Origin: Jacaranda mimosifolia
Taxonomy: Eukaryota > Streptophyta > Magnoliopsida > Lamiales > Bignoniaceae
DNA: 64,000 nt
NCBI GenBank assembly: GCA_018894105.1
Contig: CM032118.1
Location: forward strand, 29,554,690-29,618,689
Direction of reading: 5' to 3'
A program made the translations under genes and the position numbers. Positions 36,604-52,090 of this stretch are shown one piece after another. Each line of letters opens with the position of its first letter. The first letter of the stretch is position 1. The notes below the pieces were generated by a model. It made no database searches. It was not told where the DNA came from and saw nothing but the letters and a program-made list of their open reading frames with translations.

Positions 36604-38110
36604 TCAACAAGTATTTACATTATAACCATATGAAACTGTCATATTAACGTTGATTGGGAAATCGAAATACTTTCATATTTCTTATTTGAACGGTTAAAAT
36701 CTTTGATAATTCTTTAAATTGATCCTACCCAAATAAAAAGCAGCGGACCTTCATGGTCTTAAAGTTAGTTTTATCTATTGCAGGGGTAAAGCTGCCAATC
36801 CGACGTTGTACTCACATCACTTATTATTCACATAATTGACAATGATATATGGATTAAATTGAAAGAGATAAAGATGAATGTAACCATTATTTAAGACAAG
36901 TTCACTTTCCCTTGTCTTTCCTGAAGTTTGTAGGTCTAAATTTTTTACTTTCCCAACCCCATCACCAATACATAAATAGAGACTAATCTTACGTGTGACT
37001 TTCAATGATTTGACGCAATTACCTAATTTCGAAATAAATCTGATTCTTATACTAATTTATTTTAGGAAAAGAAGCAGTTGCATTTTTAGAAGTAACTAAT
37101 TGTTTGGTTGTAAAAGTTTCAGTAGTTAATAAATTGCTTTTGAAAAATGTGGCGCATATAAAATCTGTCATTACTTAAAAGAGTCCGATGAAAATTGGAT
37201 AATAAATTTATTTATTTTACAGCATTGTATAAAATATAACATTGAGTTTTTCATTCATTTGTTCCACTGGGTGCACAAAATCTACAAAATATTTTTTTAA
37301 AAGGCATTCGTGTATATTGGATTTTGAGCACAAATCAGTGGATGAACATAGTGATGAATCCCACTTGAATTTTTTAATAAAATAAAATTTTAAAAAAATA
37401 TATAATAAATTGTGACATGTACTAATCTAACCTAGTTGGGTGTGTTTTTGATATGATTGGGATTCACTATTAGTCTATTTCTTAACAATTAAAATTAACT
37501 TTAAAGTAATTCGAATTCAATAATAGATTCAAACTAAACAAAGACTATGTGATCTTTCCAAGCAACTCAATTTAGTTTCACTAATATAAAAAATATTGAC
37601 TAAACAAAATATTGGATTTTTTTGAAATTATACATACATGACTCTGTTATTTGAATTATGGTCTATGATGTATATTTTATCATTATGTTCCATTTCATAG
37701 TCAAAAGAATAATTGACACCAATTCAAACAATTGTGTGGAAAAATATAATAAAATTAACAAGTTTGGTGAAGAGGTGTCCAATGGTCTTAGTTGCTACAC
37801 ATTTTAGCTAATTTCACCTTTAAGCTATAGCCTATAGCTGTATTGAGAATTTTAAACTATAAAATTTAAAACATTATTATACGTTGCACGTCCGGAGGCT
37901 GAGATATCGACGGCTAGTTCAATTGTCCCACGGCAAGACGCGCGGACTGAACAACCAAAACCCGTTTTCTTCCGAACCAATTATCCAAATAACTACGAAC
38001 CGATCGAATCATTGAGCACAATTAACCAGAGCCACATTCGCGGCCCCTCTTATCAAACAGGTTCCAAAGTCCCATCTCTCGACTCTTTCTCACTCTCTCT
38101 CTCTTTCTCT
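36604..38110. other. intergenic DNA upstream of the GGP gene
   Basis: AT-rich, with no gene recognised. The last ~250 bp become GC- and CT-richer toward the promoter. Confidence 0.6.
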
Positions 38111-38120
38111 CTATATATAT
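38111..38120 (+). promoter_or_regulatory. TATA box of the GGP gene
   Basis: CTATATATAT preceded by a CT-rich tract (38080-38110), typical of plant core promoters. It is about 250 bp before the uORF start and 605 bp before the main ATG. Confidence 0.6.
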
Positions 38121-38364
38121 TCACCCACCTGGCCACCCACCAACTACGATTACCACACAGAGATTATTAGTAGTATTGAATATTCACAAATTCAAGAAAT
38201 CCGCCGTTCTCCTTCCCCCGGCCCTGTCCATCGCCTCTTAATCTTCTTCTTTGAAATTTCAATCGCCAGAAGCCCTGGATTTTAAGTAAGTGTTCCGAGT
38301 AATTGTTTTTCTCTGTTCTCTTGAGAGAGGGGTAAAACCCGGGGAAGAAAAGTTGTCGCCAATC

Positions 38365-38538
38365 ACGGCTTTATTAAGAGCAAATCGGCCTATTATTCAT
38401 GTCCGAGCAGTACGACGCAAGGGTTGTGTAAGCGCGAGCAACCCTTCGCCGCACGGCGGACGTGGCGCTTTGCCCTCTGAAGGCGGCAGCCCCTCCGACC
38501 TCCTCTTCCTTGCTGGCGGCGGTTACCTCCTTCATTAG
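38365..38538 (+). CDS. conserved non-AUG upstream ORF (CPuORF) of GDP-L-galactose phosphorylase
   Basis: An in-frame TAA at 38287-38289 is followed by an 82-codon open frame ending at TAG 38536-38538 with no ATG in it. The conserved part begins at an ACG codon (38365) and gives a 57-residue peptide: TALLRANRPIIHVRAVRRKG, then a segment ending in HGGRGALPSEGGSPSDLLF and finishing GGGYLLH. This is the peptide conserved in the leaders of plant VTC2/GGP mRNAs. Known biology: the ACG-started uORF lowers translation of the main ORF when ascorbate is high, giving feedback control of vitamin C synthesis. It ends 177 nt before the main ATG. The start codon choice is by homology. Confidence 0.9.
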   Translation, partial: TALLRANRPIIHVRAVRRKGCVSASNPSPHGGRGALPSEGGSPSDLLFLAGGGYLLH

Positions 38539-38715
38539 CTCCCTGCATTCTAGATTTATATTTAATTATTGTAGACTCCTATTATCCTATCACCAAATCT
38601 GTCTGCTTTTATTAAGAGGGATTCAGAATCTGCCTGCTTTTATTAAGAGAGATTTGAGTATCTGTCTGCTTTCACCAAGAAACACAGTGCTTATTTGTAA
38701 CAAAGATATATAAAA

Positions 38716-41700
38716 ATGATGCTAAGGATTAAGAGAGTTCCTACTGTTGTTTCCAACTACCAAAAGGAAGAGGCGGAGGAAGGCGCTCGCCATGCAGCCG
38801 GCTGCGGCCGCAATTGCCTCAGAAGCTGTTGCCTTCCAGGTAATTTTGTTGATTGTATTTGTTGCTGTGGTCAGTTTTAACTCTTGAAAATTTTCTTGTT
38901 TAGTTTTTGTGTTGTAAAATTTATTGTGATATTGTTTGGATTTTAGGGGCAAAGCTGCCTTTGTATGCTTTTAAGAGGGCGAGCAAGGTTGTTTCTGAAA
39001 AGGGCTCGGCTGGCTCTGAGAACAAAGAGCCTCCAATTGATTTCTTGGACTCCCTTCTTCTTGGGGAGGTAAAAGTTCAAAATTTTGTTAATTAGTTCAC
39101 TGCAGAGTTAATTTACTTTTCTTTTTCTGAAAAAAAGAAAAAAGAAAAAGAAAAAAACTGGAAATATGTGATGATGTGGGAAATTGATGACTGTTGATGT
39201 CAGTGGGAGGACCGTATGCAGAGAGGACTGTTCCGCTATGATGTCACTGCTTGCGAAACCAAGGTTTGTATTTTTCTTCGCACTATCACCTTCCGCGAAA
39301 TTGCAGTCTTTCATCCATTCCACGGAGTTTTGTGGTTTTCAACTTTCTTTTTTGTTCCTTTTCCATATTCCATTTTTTCCTTTTTTTTTTTGTTTTACTT
39401 TTTCCCTCATTATTTCTTTTTTACCCCCTATATTTCTTTATTTCTTTTTCCACACATTTCTTATTTCTTTTTCAAAAGTATACATATATAAAATAAAATT
39501 TTATTCTCAAATCAACCACATATCAATTATAGATGTACGAACACCAAAGTGAAATACGACTAAAAATTATATGAGAATTATTTATATGCATCAATATATG
39601 GGCGTGTATTAATGGTTCATTTGAAAGCATAGAGTATTTTTCTGTTATTTGTAAGAACATGTGCTCTACATATGTTTCAACCTCACCATTAATTTAATTA
39701 ATCATGATCCAATAGTCTCTGTCAGTAAAATCTTGTATACCTGTTTAGCATACGAGAACATGTAAAATAACTTGATAGTTTTGAGCTGAATAATTTAATA
39801 ATATGTATTATACTCGGCAACTTTACTCCACTAAATAACTTTTAATTTTGAAACTATTCTAGTTTGAATCCTAAAATATATCAAAATTATATATGAGTAT
39901 TAATTGAATGTTATACAATTAAAAAATGTAAATATTAATAATTATGAAATAATTCATTATTGTTAAACTGTTATTTTTATATGGCGTCAAATCATGTAGT
40001 GAGACATACAACATTATTTTCTTTCACATAATTTGAAGTGAGTATGAGCGCTATGCATACAAAATTATGTGAAGATCAAGTAGTATTTTTTAGTTCTGTT
40101 ATTTATCTATTCATTTTTCACTTCCATGTCTACGAGTTCATATTTTATTCATATTCAGATGGTTTTCATTCTTTGGGCTGATATTTTGATCAGAAATTTT
40201 AATGTATGTATATACTTAGAAAGAAAGAAATTAAAAGGATAAAGTATAAGAAAAAAAGAAACAAATCTGAAAAAAGGCAAAAAAGTATATAAAAAGGAAG
40301 AAGAGTAATGGAAGAAGTGAGTAAATAGAGGGTTGGGGGGGGGGGGGGGGGGGCGCAACAGAAAAAATAGGAAAGAAAGAAACAGGAAAACCAATGGTTA
40401 GTTGGTTACTAACAGCAGATTGCAAATATGACTAAATGTGTGTGATTTTTTTATTTTGGGATCAAATGTGTTGAATTCTTATAGTTTTAGACTTGATATG
40501 CTGACCACCTTGAATGAGACACAAGTTGCAAATTTCCCCTTCACCTTTTCCATTGTATTATCTATCTAATGAATGAAAGTCTTAGCCAAATGTCCGTTGG
40601 TATTCTTTTTGTTGCTTCTAACTGTTTGTGAATGATAATGGTTTATAGGTGATTCCTGGGAAGTATGGATTTATATCGCAGCTGAATGAGGGCAGGCACC
40701 TCAAGAAGAGGCCAACTGAGTTTCGTGTTGATAAGGTCTTGCAGCCCTTTGACAAGAGCAAGTTCAACTTTACCAAGGTTGGGCAAGAAGAGGTGCTCTT
40801 TCAATTTGAAGCCAGTGATGGCAATGATGTCCGGTTCTTTCCAAGTGCATCCATTGATATTCAGAATTTGCCCAGCGTTGTTGCCATTAATGTATGTTTC
40901 TGTTTTGCTTTGTTCTCACATCAATTTTTTGGTTCGTGTTGCAATAGTTTGATTGATTACAAATAGTGATGTGCATGAGACTTAACAGGTGAGTCCAATT
41001 GAATATGGACATGTGCTGCTCATCCCTCGAATTCTTGAATGCTTACCTCAGAGGATTGACCGTGAGAGCTTCTTACTTGCTCTCCACATGGCTGTAGAAG
41101 CAGGGAACCCCTACTTCCGCTTGGGTTACAATAGCTTGGGTGCATTTGCAACCATCAATCACCTTCACTTCCAGGCCTATTATTTAGCAAAACCTTTCCC
41201 CATAGAAAGGGCTCCGTCGAAGAAGATTATCACTACAAGTGGTGGAGTGAAAATCTCTGATATTCTTAATTATCCGGTCAGAGGTCTAGTTTTTGAGGGC
41301 GGGAATACTCTGGAAGATTTATCCAATGTCGTCTCAGAATCCTGCATCTGCTTGCAAGATAACAACATCCCTTACAATGTACTTATTGCTGATTCTGGAA
41401 AACGAATTTTCCTCTTCCCACAGGTTAAAGACGACTAACTGTCCATGGCTCTTTCTAAAGCTCTTAAGTATCACTCCTTTGCATGCATTCATGTTTTTCT
41501 AAATCAGGACAACAATCTGACTGAGAGTTTTGTGCGAACAAAACAGTGCTATGCAGAAAAGCAAGCTCTTGGGGAAGTGAGTCCTGAGCTCCTCGACACT
41601 CAAGTTAATCCAGCAGTTTGGGAGATCAGTGGGCATATGGTACTGAAAAGGAAGAAGGACTATGAGGAAGCATCTGAGGAAAATGCCTGGAGGCTCCTGG

Positions 41701-41891
41701 CTGAGGTTTCCCTGTCTGAAGAGAGGCTGCAGGAAGTGAAGGAGCTTATATTTGAAGCCATTTGCTGCAATATTGAGGAAAATAATAAAGCTGTCACTGA
41801 GACCACATTCGAGGAGTCATCAGGTGTCACCCCTCAGTCTCATGAAGACGTGGATGCTTTAAGTTCCCACCATGCAATGGTGCCTGTCTAG
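38716..41891 (+). CDS. VTC2: GDP-L-galactose phosphorylase (VTC2/VTC5 type), 442 aa, six exons
   Basis: Catalyses phosphorolysis of GDP-L-galactose to L-galactose 1-phosphate and GDP, the first committed and main controlling step of the Smirnoff-Wheeler ascorbate pathway; acts in cytosol and nucleus. Coding exons: 38716-38839, 38947-39068, 39204-39263, 40649-40891, 40989-41423 and 41547-41891. All introns are GT-AG and the joined frame is open for 443 codons. The HIT-like HxHxQ motif (HLHFQ) is at residues 241-245, within AFATINHLHFQAYYLAKP. The N-terminus (MMLRIKRVPTVVSNYQ) and the Cys-rich CGRNCLRSCCLPG segment are family hallmarks. The length equals Arabidopsis VTC2 as I recall it. A second ATG follows directly at 38719. 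The conserved uORF upstream confirms the identity. Whether it is the VTC2 or VTC5 copy cannot be settled by eye. Confidence 0.96.
39310..40410. repeat. intron 3 of GGP: pyrimidine-rich and purine-rich arms in inverted order, with a G19 run
   Basis: A T/C-rich tract (about 39340-39480, ending AAAGTATACATATATAAAAT) and an A/G-rich tract (about 40200-40390, starting ATGTATGTATATACTTAGAAAG) are rough reverse complements about 0.7 kb apart. A run of 19 G lies at 40335-40353. This may be an old foldback insertion or simply two low-complexity tracts. Confidence 0.45.
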
Positions 41892-43033
41892 CAGCAGAAA
41901 TGCCAGCTTCCAAGCTTAGATCTCCAGTCTTGCTGCATTATGCAAACAGTAATGAAAGTGGAACATGGAAGTTTCCATGGTTTCCCTTTTAGATATTTGC
42001 CTAAATAATGCAAACTACTATGTTTGCTCTGTTGTTGGATTATGTGTGTGTATCTATATTTCTGTCCAGTGCTTGCTTGTCCGCTGTAGCGTGCCTTGTG
42101 GATTATGTAAAAAATCATTTCTTATGGAATGTTTGGATCAGACCTCATATTGATTATGTGTTTGGTGTCAAAAGAGTGATGTTTTGAGTTAGATTCATTC
42201 TTTTTCTACCATGGGATCCTCCCTACCACCAGAGGTAAGAGTCCCTTGTTTTGCTATGGCAGCACTGACTAGCTTCAATATGATATGTGTATATATATAT
42301 ATATATACCCCCTAATTCCTATGTCAGGTGAATCAATTCTCCCTCAGGCATTCGGCATTCCATTGTGGCGCAAAGATGCATGTGAACTTTTCATTAGGAC
42401 ATTATCAATCAGATTCATTGCTAGCTAATAATGGGCTTTCACATAGGCAATGGTTTTGGTCCCAGGCCATTTTGGTGGTGTGGGTTCTGAGGAAAAGGCT
42501 GCTGCATTTGACTGAGAGATGCTCCTTGTTTTCTGGTTAAATTTTCCAATAACTTGTGTTTTTTATTTTCTGCCTTGTCGGTTTTCAGATGTGGAGTTGT
42601 TTTCCCATTAAAACAAGGACCACAATTTCTTGCACCAATGCGGCATTGGCTAAACATGTATTGATATATTTGTATTTTGTAAATTTTCCACTTGTAGGAA
42701 TCTTTCTAACCTTTTCAGTGAATTAGCACATTGTCAGGCCAATTATCTTGTGAGGATAGGAAACAATGAATTCTCTTGTGCATATTCTTGGACCTGTGAT
42801 ACATTCTAGGGAAACCCAATAAAGAAAAAGGAAAACGACAACATGAAGAAGCAATTCCAACCCAAGTTGGAATACTTAGCAGGTTCTAAAGCTGTACATA
42901 AGTAGAGAAATTCGGTTTTCACTCGTTCCTGTAATCAACAAGAAAACTTAAAATTCGTATGATGATAAATAAAAAGGGCTGAATTTCATTGGACCTCCTG
43001 TGATAGCCTAAATTGGCAAACTACCCTCCTGTT

Positions 43034-43079
<46 letters not shown>

Positions 43080-43478
43080 CAAAACAATTTTCTTATATTT
43101 TTTAAAATCATGAGCACCTTTGGGAGTGTTTGTACAGTTCACAAGTGGATGTGTACGACTGGGTATGTATTTTTGTTCATAAAAAGATGATTATATCCTT
43201 ATTTATCAAACGTCAAATCTTTTTAAGAAATCAATGGTTAAGATTAAATAATATTACATTTAAAAATTCAAAAATATAGTTAATATATTATCATATGTGT
43301 ATATAATATAATACATATATAAAATGTATATAATTTAATATATATATATATATATAATATAATCTCCCCTCAACCCCTACCCCCGGCTGCTAGCAGCCAT
43401 GACAATCGTTTTTCATGCCAATAGCCACTTTTTATGGCCACCATCACCTAATTGGCTGTGGCAGCCGTTGGCCAAATC
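41892..43478. other. GGP 3' region and intergenic DNA
   Basis: The 3' untranslated region probably extends a few hundred bases past 41891. The rest is AT-rich with (AT)n runs near 42290-42308, 43050-43066 and 43340-43358. No further gene seen. Confidence 0.55.
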
Positions 43479-44040
43479 TAGGGGTGTTCATAGTTTAATA
43501 AACCGGTCGAACTGAACTGGAAAAGAAATCAAAAATTCAGTTTGTACTGAATACCGAATCAAAAAATTTGGTTCGATATCCGGTTCGATTTTGATTTTTT
43601 GTACAAGTTAACTGAACCGAATCGAATTACAGAATTGTTAATTAATAAATAAATATATATATTAATATGTATTAATATTAATATATATTGTTAATTAATA
43701 AATATATTACATTAATATATATTAATTAACATTATATATACTGTTAATAGTATACATATATATTAATTAATTAACATTATATATATATCTTGTTAATAGT
43801 ATTAATAGCGTTAATAGTGTGTGTATGTATATATATATTAATTAACAGCAGTATATATATATATATTAATATTAATATTAAAAATTAAAAAATTTGGTAT
43901 TTTGGTTTTTAACCAAATCAAATCGAAAAAAATTCAATTTTAACTGAACCGAACCAAATAGTTCAGTTCGGTATTCAGTACAATATTTTGGTGTACTAAA
44001 ATTTTGATTCGATTTGATTTGTACCAAATGAACACTCCTA
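43479..44040. mobile_element. hAT-like MITE, 562 bp
   Basis: The ends are TAGGGGTGTTCA and, reverse-complemented, TAGGAGTGTTCATTT. It is flanked by GCCAAATC (43471-43478) and GCCTAATC (44041-44048), an 8-bp duplication with one difference. The interior has inverted GGTTCGAT / ATCGAACC-like segments and (AT)n sequence. No coding capacity. The termini resemble those of the element at 33515-36166. Confidence 0.85.
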
Positions 44041-44128
44041 GCCTAATCTATACTTGGCCAGATTTGGCCACTTTGAATCGCTGCCATGACAGTCATTGGG
44101 GTTCGGGAAAAGGGGATGGCGTGGGGAT

Positions 44129-44702
44129 AGGGATGGCAATAGGTCCGTGTAGGACCCAAACCCACTCCGAACCTGTCCCGCTTGGGGCAGATTTTGAAAG
44201 TATAAATGGGTTTTGGGGTGGGCCTTGGGTTTTAATTTTTAAACTCGATCTATCCCAAACCCTGCCCCACTAGATATTATATATTGATTTTTATTTATTA
44301 TGTATATATTTTATATGGTGTGTATTCATATATATATATATGAATATTGCATATGTGTTTTATATAAAAATAATAATATTGTCATAATAAATAACTTATA
44401 TATTCAACATGTATATATAAATAATAATGTTTGCCATTTTTTCATTTTTCAAATATTAAAACATGCACATATAAATATCTATTTTTTTTTTGTTAATAAT
44501 ATTATTTTCTTATATTATGAAGTTAATGTTATTCTTTTTAAAAGTAATATTTTTAATTTTTTAAAAGATTTTAAATGGGTCCAACCCGCTAGATAAGGGC
44601 TCGGAGGCAGGGTAGGGCAGGTCTCGGGTCCATAAAAATTTTGAGGGCAAGGGTCTTGGATTTTGCCAAACCCACCCTACACCCAACCCATTGCCATCCC
44701 TA
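44129..44702. mobile_element. hAT-like MITE, 574 bp
   Basis: The ends are AGGGATGGCAATAGG and, reverse-complemented, TAGGGATGGCAATGGGT. It is flanked by GTGGGGAT (44121-44128) and GTGGGGTT (44703-44710). The subterminal regions are GC-rich (GGGGTGGGCC; CCCTACACCC) and the core is AT-rich. Short frames inside are spurious. Confidence 0.8.
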
Positions 44703-45730
44703 GTGGGGTTTTTATATATATGTTCTAAATAATTTTATAAATATTAAATATTATATAATTTAGAATAAACAAAAGATAATTTGTATATAGATATGTATAT
44801 ATATTATATGTAATATAATGTTTATATGTATATATAAAAAATATATATTTATAGATAAATTTATTCTATATGTATATATTATACAATTTTATAAATATTA
44901 AATATTATTTAATTTGAAAGAAAGTTTGTATATGTATATTTATTATATATAAATAAATAATATATATGTATATATTTATAAATAAATTTATGTGTATATA
45001 TTATTTATATAATTATAGGTAAAAATATATATATATATATCTTTTATAAATATTAAACATTATATAATTTAGAATGGACCAAAAAAGTACTATTAAAGGA
45101 AAGTGATATATTTTATATAATAGATAAGATATAAATAAAAGTAATATAAATTTTATTTTATTTAAGGATAATTTTGTCTTTTTAAATTCAAAGGGCATCA
45201 AGCAAAAAAAGGAGTCAATAAGCATGATTTTCAAATGCGCAAGGAATTTTTATGTATATTTTTTTTTGGTAGGGGGCTATTGTGCGTATTTAGCATATCA
45301 TAGGGGAATAAAATGCAATTAGCCCTAAATAAAAGCCATGCCAAAATTTAAAGTGTAAGAATTTGCCATCTTCCCAAAACACTTGAAAATTAGGGCCTTT
45401 TATCCTCTCTGCTTAAACCCTAGTAAAATCCGGACGGTGGTCGTTCCAACAAAAACAATTCCGTCCAACAAAGGTCCCTAACAATTACACTATAAATTGT
45501 CATACACAATCCTTAGTGTTTTTGTGCTTCAAAATTGTATGATGTGCTTGTCAGGGTTGGGACTATTTACTTAATTCAAATTGCAGTAATGTGTTTGATA
45601 AAATGCGCCTAAAGGCTTTTCAATTTTCTGTATTATATTTAACTAAAATGTTTTGAATTTTTCTTTTTCTATTTTTTTGCCGGAGTTGCAGGGCTTCTAC
45701 TCAGTTTATCAGGTGGTTCTGTCTGTTGTA
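44703..45730. other. intergenic DNA and 5' region of PYRB
   Basis: AT-rich with long (AT)n-like stretches up to 45060. Near 45413 is TTAAACCCTAG, a telo-box-like AAACCCTA often found in promoters of growth-related plant genes. An acceptor-like GTTGCAG at about 45684-45690 hints at a 5' UTR intron. Confidence 0.5.
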
Positions 45731-49361
<3,631 letters not shown>

Positions 49362-49474
49362 AAATTTTGCAGCGGATTTCCTCCTCTGTTCCCTGTTCCT
49401 CTGTGCAACATTCTTGGATTTCTTACTGCCACAACTTAATTTGCCATTGATGCATATGGAAAGGCTGCAGAATT

Positions 49475-49480
49475 AATAAA
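49475..49480 (+). terminator. polyadenylation signal of PYRB
   Basis: AATAAA 114 bp after the PYRB stop codon, followed by T- and G-rich sequence. The position fits a normal plant 3' end, but plant signals are loose. Confidence 0.45.
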
Positions 49481-50330
49481 GAAGGTTGGGTGCAATCTTA
49501 TATTTGTAGTGCATTGCTCTTGCATCCCATAGTTCTCTACCTAAGCTTTTACCCAGTTTGTTTTATGTGCTGTGCGACCATCCATGACCATTAACTGCTG
49601 CTGGCTTGTCCATGATTAATTGAATATCTAACACAACAATCCACAAACAATATGTAGACTTGTTCAGAATCAATTGCCAACACTATGCAGCTTTAGATAT
49701 CACATAATTGATTGTAATTACAGCTGCAAAATGATTCAAGTCAATTCATGAGATTAGTGGAATCAATGACATAGAGTCAGAAAGGAATTTTAATCTAACA
49801 CTATTGAGAAACTAATCTAATAAGTCGAATTGAGCCATTTCGTGCGCAAACGATTGCCCATGCTTCTCAAATATGACGCATTTTTTAGGTCATTAGCCCT
49901 TCCCTAGACCCCGAAGTGAATTGGTTTGTATGACTCGTTTGAAATTGAAAATTTCAAAATCTGTGTTTAAATAAAGGTGTTCAAAGCTTTGCAAGGATTT
50001 TGTTTTTGCTTTATTTTTAAATATATAATTTGTGTTGATAATTAAAAATTAATAAATTTATTATTTTTATTAATAATGAAGTGAGATTTATTGAAATTTA
50101 TTACGTTAACATAAAAGCAAAAGTATTTATTGAAATGATATAATGGTATCATTAATTTACTACGATTGCTAATAATAATTATTATAATAAAATAAAAATA
50201 TAATTTAAAATTTATATATTAACTTAATTGATAATATATAACGATAATGATGACAAGATTGAGGAAAGAATTAAAAAATTCAAATTAGTTTAAATTATTT
50301 TTTGATTGGTGAATTTGATTAAATGTTTCT
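49481..50330. other. intergenic DNA, nothing recognised
   Basis: AT-rich and without coding pattern or clear repeats. Confidence 0.55.
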
Positions 50331-50720
50331 TAGAGAGTGTTTGAGTGAGCTTGTAAGCTCCTTAAAACATCTTATAAGATGTTTAAGAGTTTATAAATTG
50401 AAAAAAGTGTTTGGTAAATTTCTTTTAAAAAGAGCTTATAAGATTCTAAAATAAGATTTTAGGAACTTATAAGCTCTTTTAAAAAAAGTAAGGAGACTTT
50501 CAACTTATTTTAAAGATTTTAACAAGCTCCTTCATTTTTAACCATTTTAATTACTATATTGCCATTATTAACATTTTATAAGCTCTAAGATCTTATTTTA
50601 TCAAAACACTTCAACAACTTATTTTAAAAATAAGATCTAACATCTTATAAGTTCCAAAAACATCTTAGAAGATGTAGGAACTTATAAGATGTTTAGATAA
50701 GTTTAGCCAAACACCTCTTA
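50331..50720 (+). mobile_element. MITE, 390 bp, same family as 14671-15062
   Basis: The ends are TAGAGAGTGTTTGAGTGAGC and, reverse-complemented, TAAGAGGTGTTTGGCTAAAC. The internal blocks match the 14.3-15.1 kb copies: AACATCTTATAAGATGTTTA, AAAAAAAGTAAGGAGAC, ACTTATTTTAAAAATAAGAT. No coding capacity and no clear target duplication. Confidence 0.75.
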
Positions 50721-50920
50721 CTCGAGCTCAAGCTTAATTTTATAAGCTCGCCGAGCTTAATTTATATGCTTGTCATCGTGCTTGAATTTAATTTTTGGAC
50801 TCGAATTCAAGTTTAAAAGTTTTTAAAATTTAACTTGATTTGTATACATCCCTAATGATGGTAATGAATTTTAATCAATATTTATTTCAAATGTTACCCT
50901 GTGAACATCACAATAACTCT

Positions 50921-51676
50921 AGGGCTGTCAACGGATCAGATTTGGATCAAATCAAGATAATTCGAATTCGAATTCAATAACATGTATATATAACTAAATC
51001 CGAATCCGAGTCCTATAGGATCTATGCATGCCAATTCCATGTCCGGATCAGATAAAAAAGTCAAAAAAAATTTGCGTTCTTTAAAATTTTATATTATTAG
51101 AAAGAACCGTCTTATAAGACATGTTATACGAGATTGCAAGATTATCTTTTAATCCAAATATAATATTTACAAAGTTAAGAGAGCTCAAATTTAGATTTTT
51201 TTTCATAACTTTTTATTATATCATTGCAAAAGCTAAAAATTTAAGGCATAATCCATGGGGGTTGTATCAAATTGATCATTCGGTAATGTATATTTTACAG
51301 TGCATAAGCCATTATAAATTGTGTATGTAGGCTACAATATGAAACATACGTATATATATAATTACTTTATTAATTAATTGCATCAAAGAAATAAAAAATT
51401 AGGGCATTATCAATTATAATATCACATATATTGCATTCCAGTCAAAAGTCTTTATTAATATAATTTATACTATATAATTATCAATTTAATAATATATTTA
51501 ATAAAATTCGGATTCGGATATTTATCGGATCGGATTGTATAATTTCATATCCGATTCACTTATTTCGCATTATGAATATTTATAATCGAATCTGATCCAT
51601 CGGATATTTTAATTGAATAAAAATTATAAAATTCGGATCGAATTCGAATTAAAATTCGATCCATTCACAGCCCTAA
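50921..51676. mobile_element. hAT-like MITE, ~756 bp
   Basis: The ends are AGGGCTGTCAACGGATC and, reverse-complemented, TTAGGGCTGTGAATGGATC. The flanks ATAACTCT (before) and GTAATTCT (51677-51684) match at six of eight positions. Inner arms carry inverted GATTCGAATTC / GAATTCGAAT and CGGATC segments. It lies about 400 bp upstream of the uL30 gene. Confidence 0.7.
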
Positions 51677-52090
51677 GTAATTCTAATTTTAAAAATAAGA
51701 CGTGAGTGGAACAGTTTGCAAAAGAGGATCCAAAATTTGAGTAGATTACTGAAGACATACTGTTCCTCACACAGCAGTTAGCAAAGTTCTCTCGACAACA
51801 CCAAAAATGTGCTCGGCCCAAAGCAGAGCTTGTACTCATGGGCCGGGCCCAAATGCGATAACAAATAAAGCAACTCGACGACGTCGTTGAGATCTTCGCC
51901 ACCGCTGTAAAACCCTTGTCCAATTTGGCGTCCCTCTTCCCCGCGGGCCTGCTCTCCGTCTCTCTTTTTGATCCATTCATCTTTCACTCAGTAAGTTGTT
52001 TTTCGTCTGGTTGTCTATAATTTCTGTTTTTCATGATAAATTCACTGATAAAATCATTCTCTAGGGAGAAACAAAGGTAAAATAAAGAAC

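Noticed and set aside
39184..39552. Long plus-strand frames rich in Phe, Ser and Leu inside GGP intron 3
   Set aside because: They come from the pyrimidine-rich tract after exon 3. Exon 3 ends at 39263 with a clear GT donor and the protein continues at 40649.
40155..40425. Minus-strand frames with poly-Pro and Phe-rich stretches
   Set aside because: They arise from the purine-rich tract and the 19-G run in intron 3; low complexity and no family pattern.
41445..41546. In-frame reading continuing upstream of GGP exon 6 (NNLTESFVRTKQ)
   Set aside because: The family sequence goes directly from the LFPQ end of exon 5 to CYAEKQ, and the AG before 41547 gives that junction in phase; the upstream reading is intron.
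44004..44273. Plus-strand frame of 89 codons at 44.0-44.3 kb
   Set aside because: It crosses the boundary of one hAT-like MITE and enters another, so it is a chance frame.
51624..51987. Minus-strand frames upstream of the uL30 gene
   Set aside because: They overlap a MITE end and the promoter/5' leader of the plus-strand gene and show no conserved pattern.
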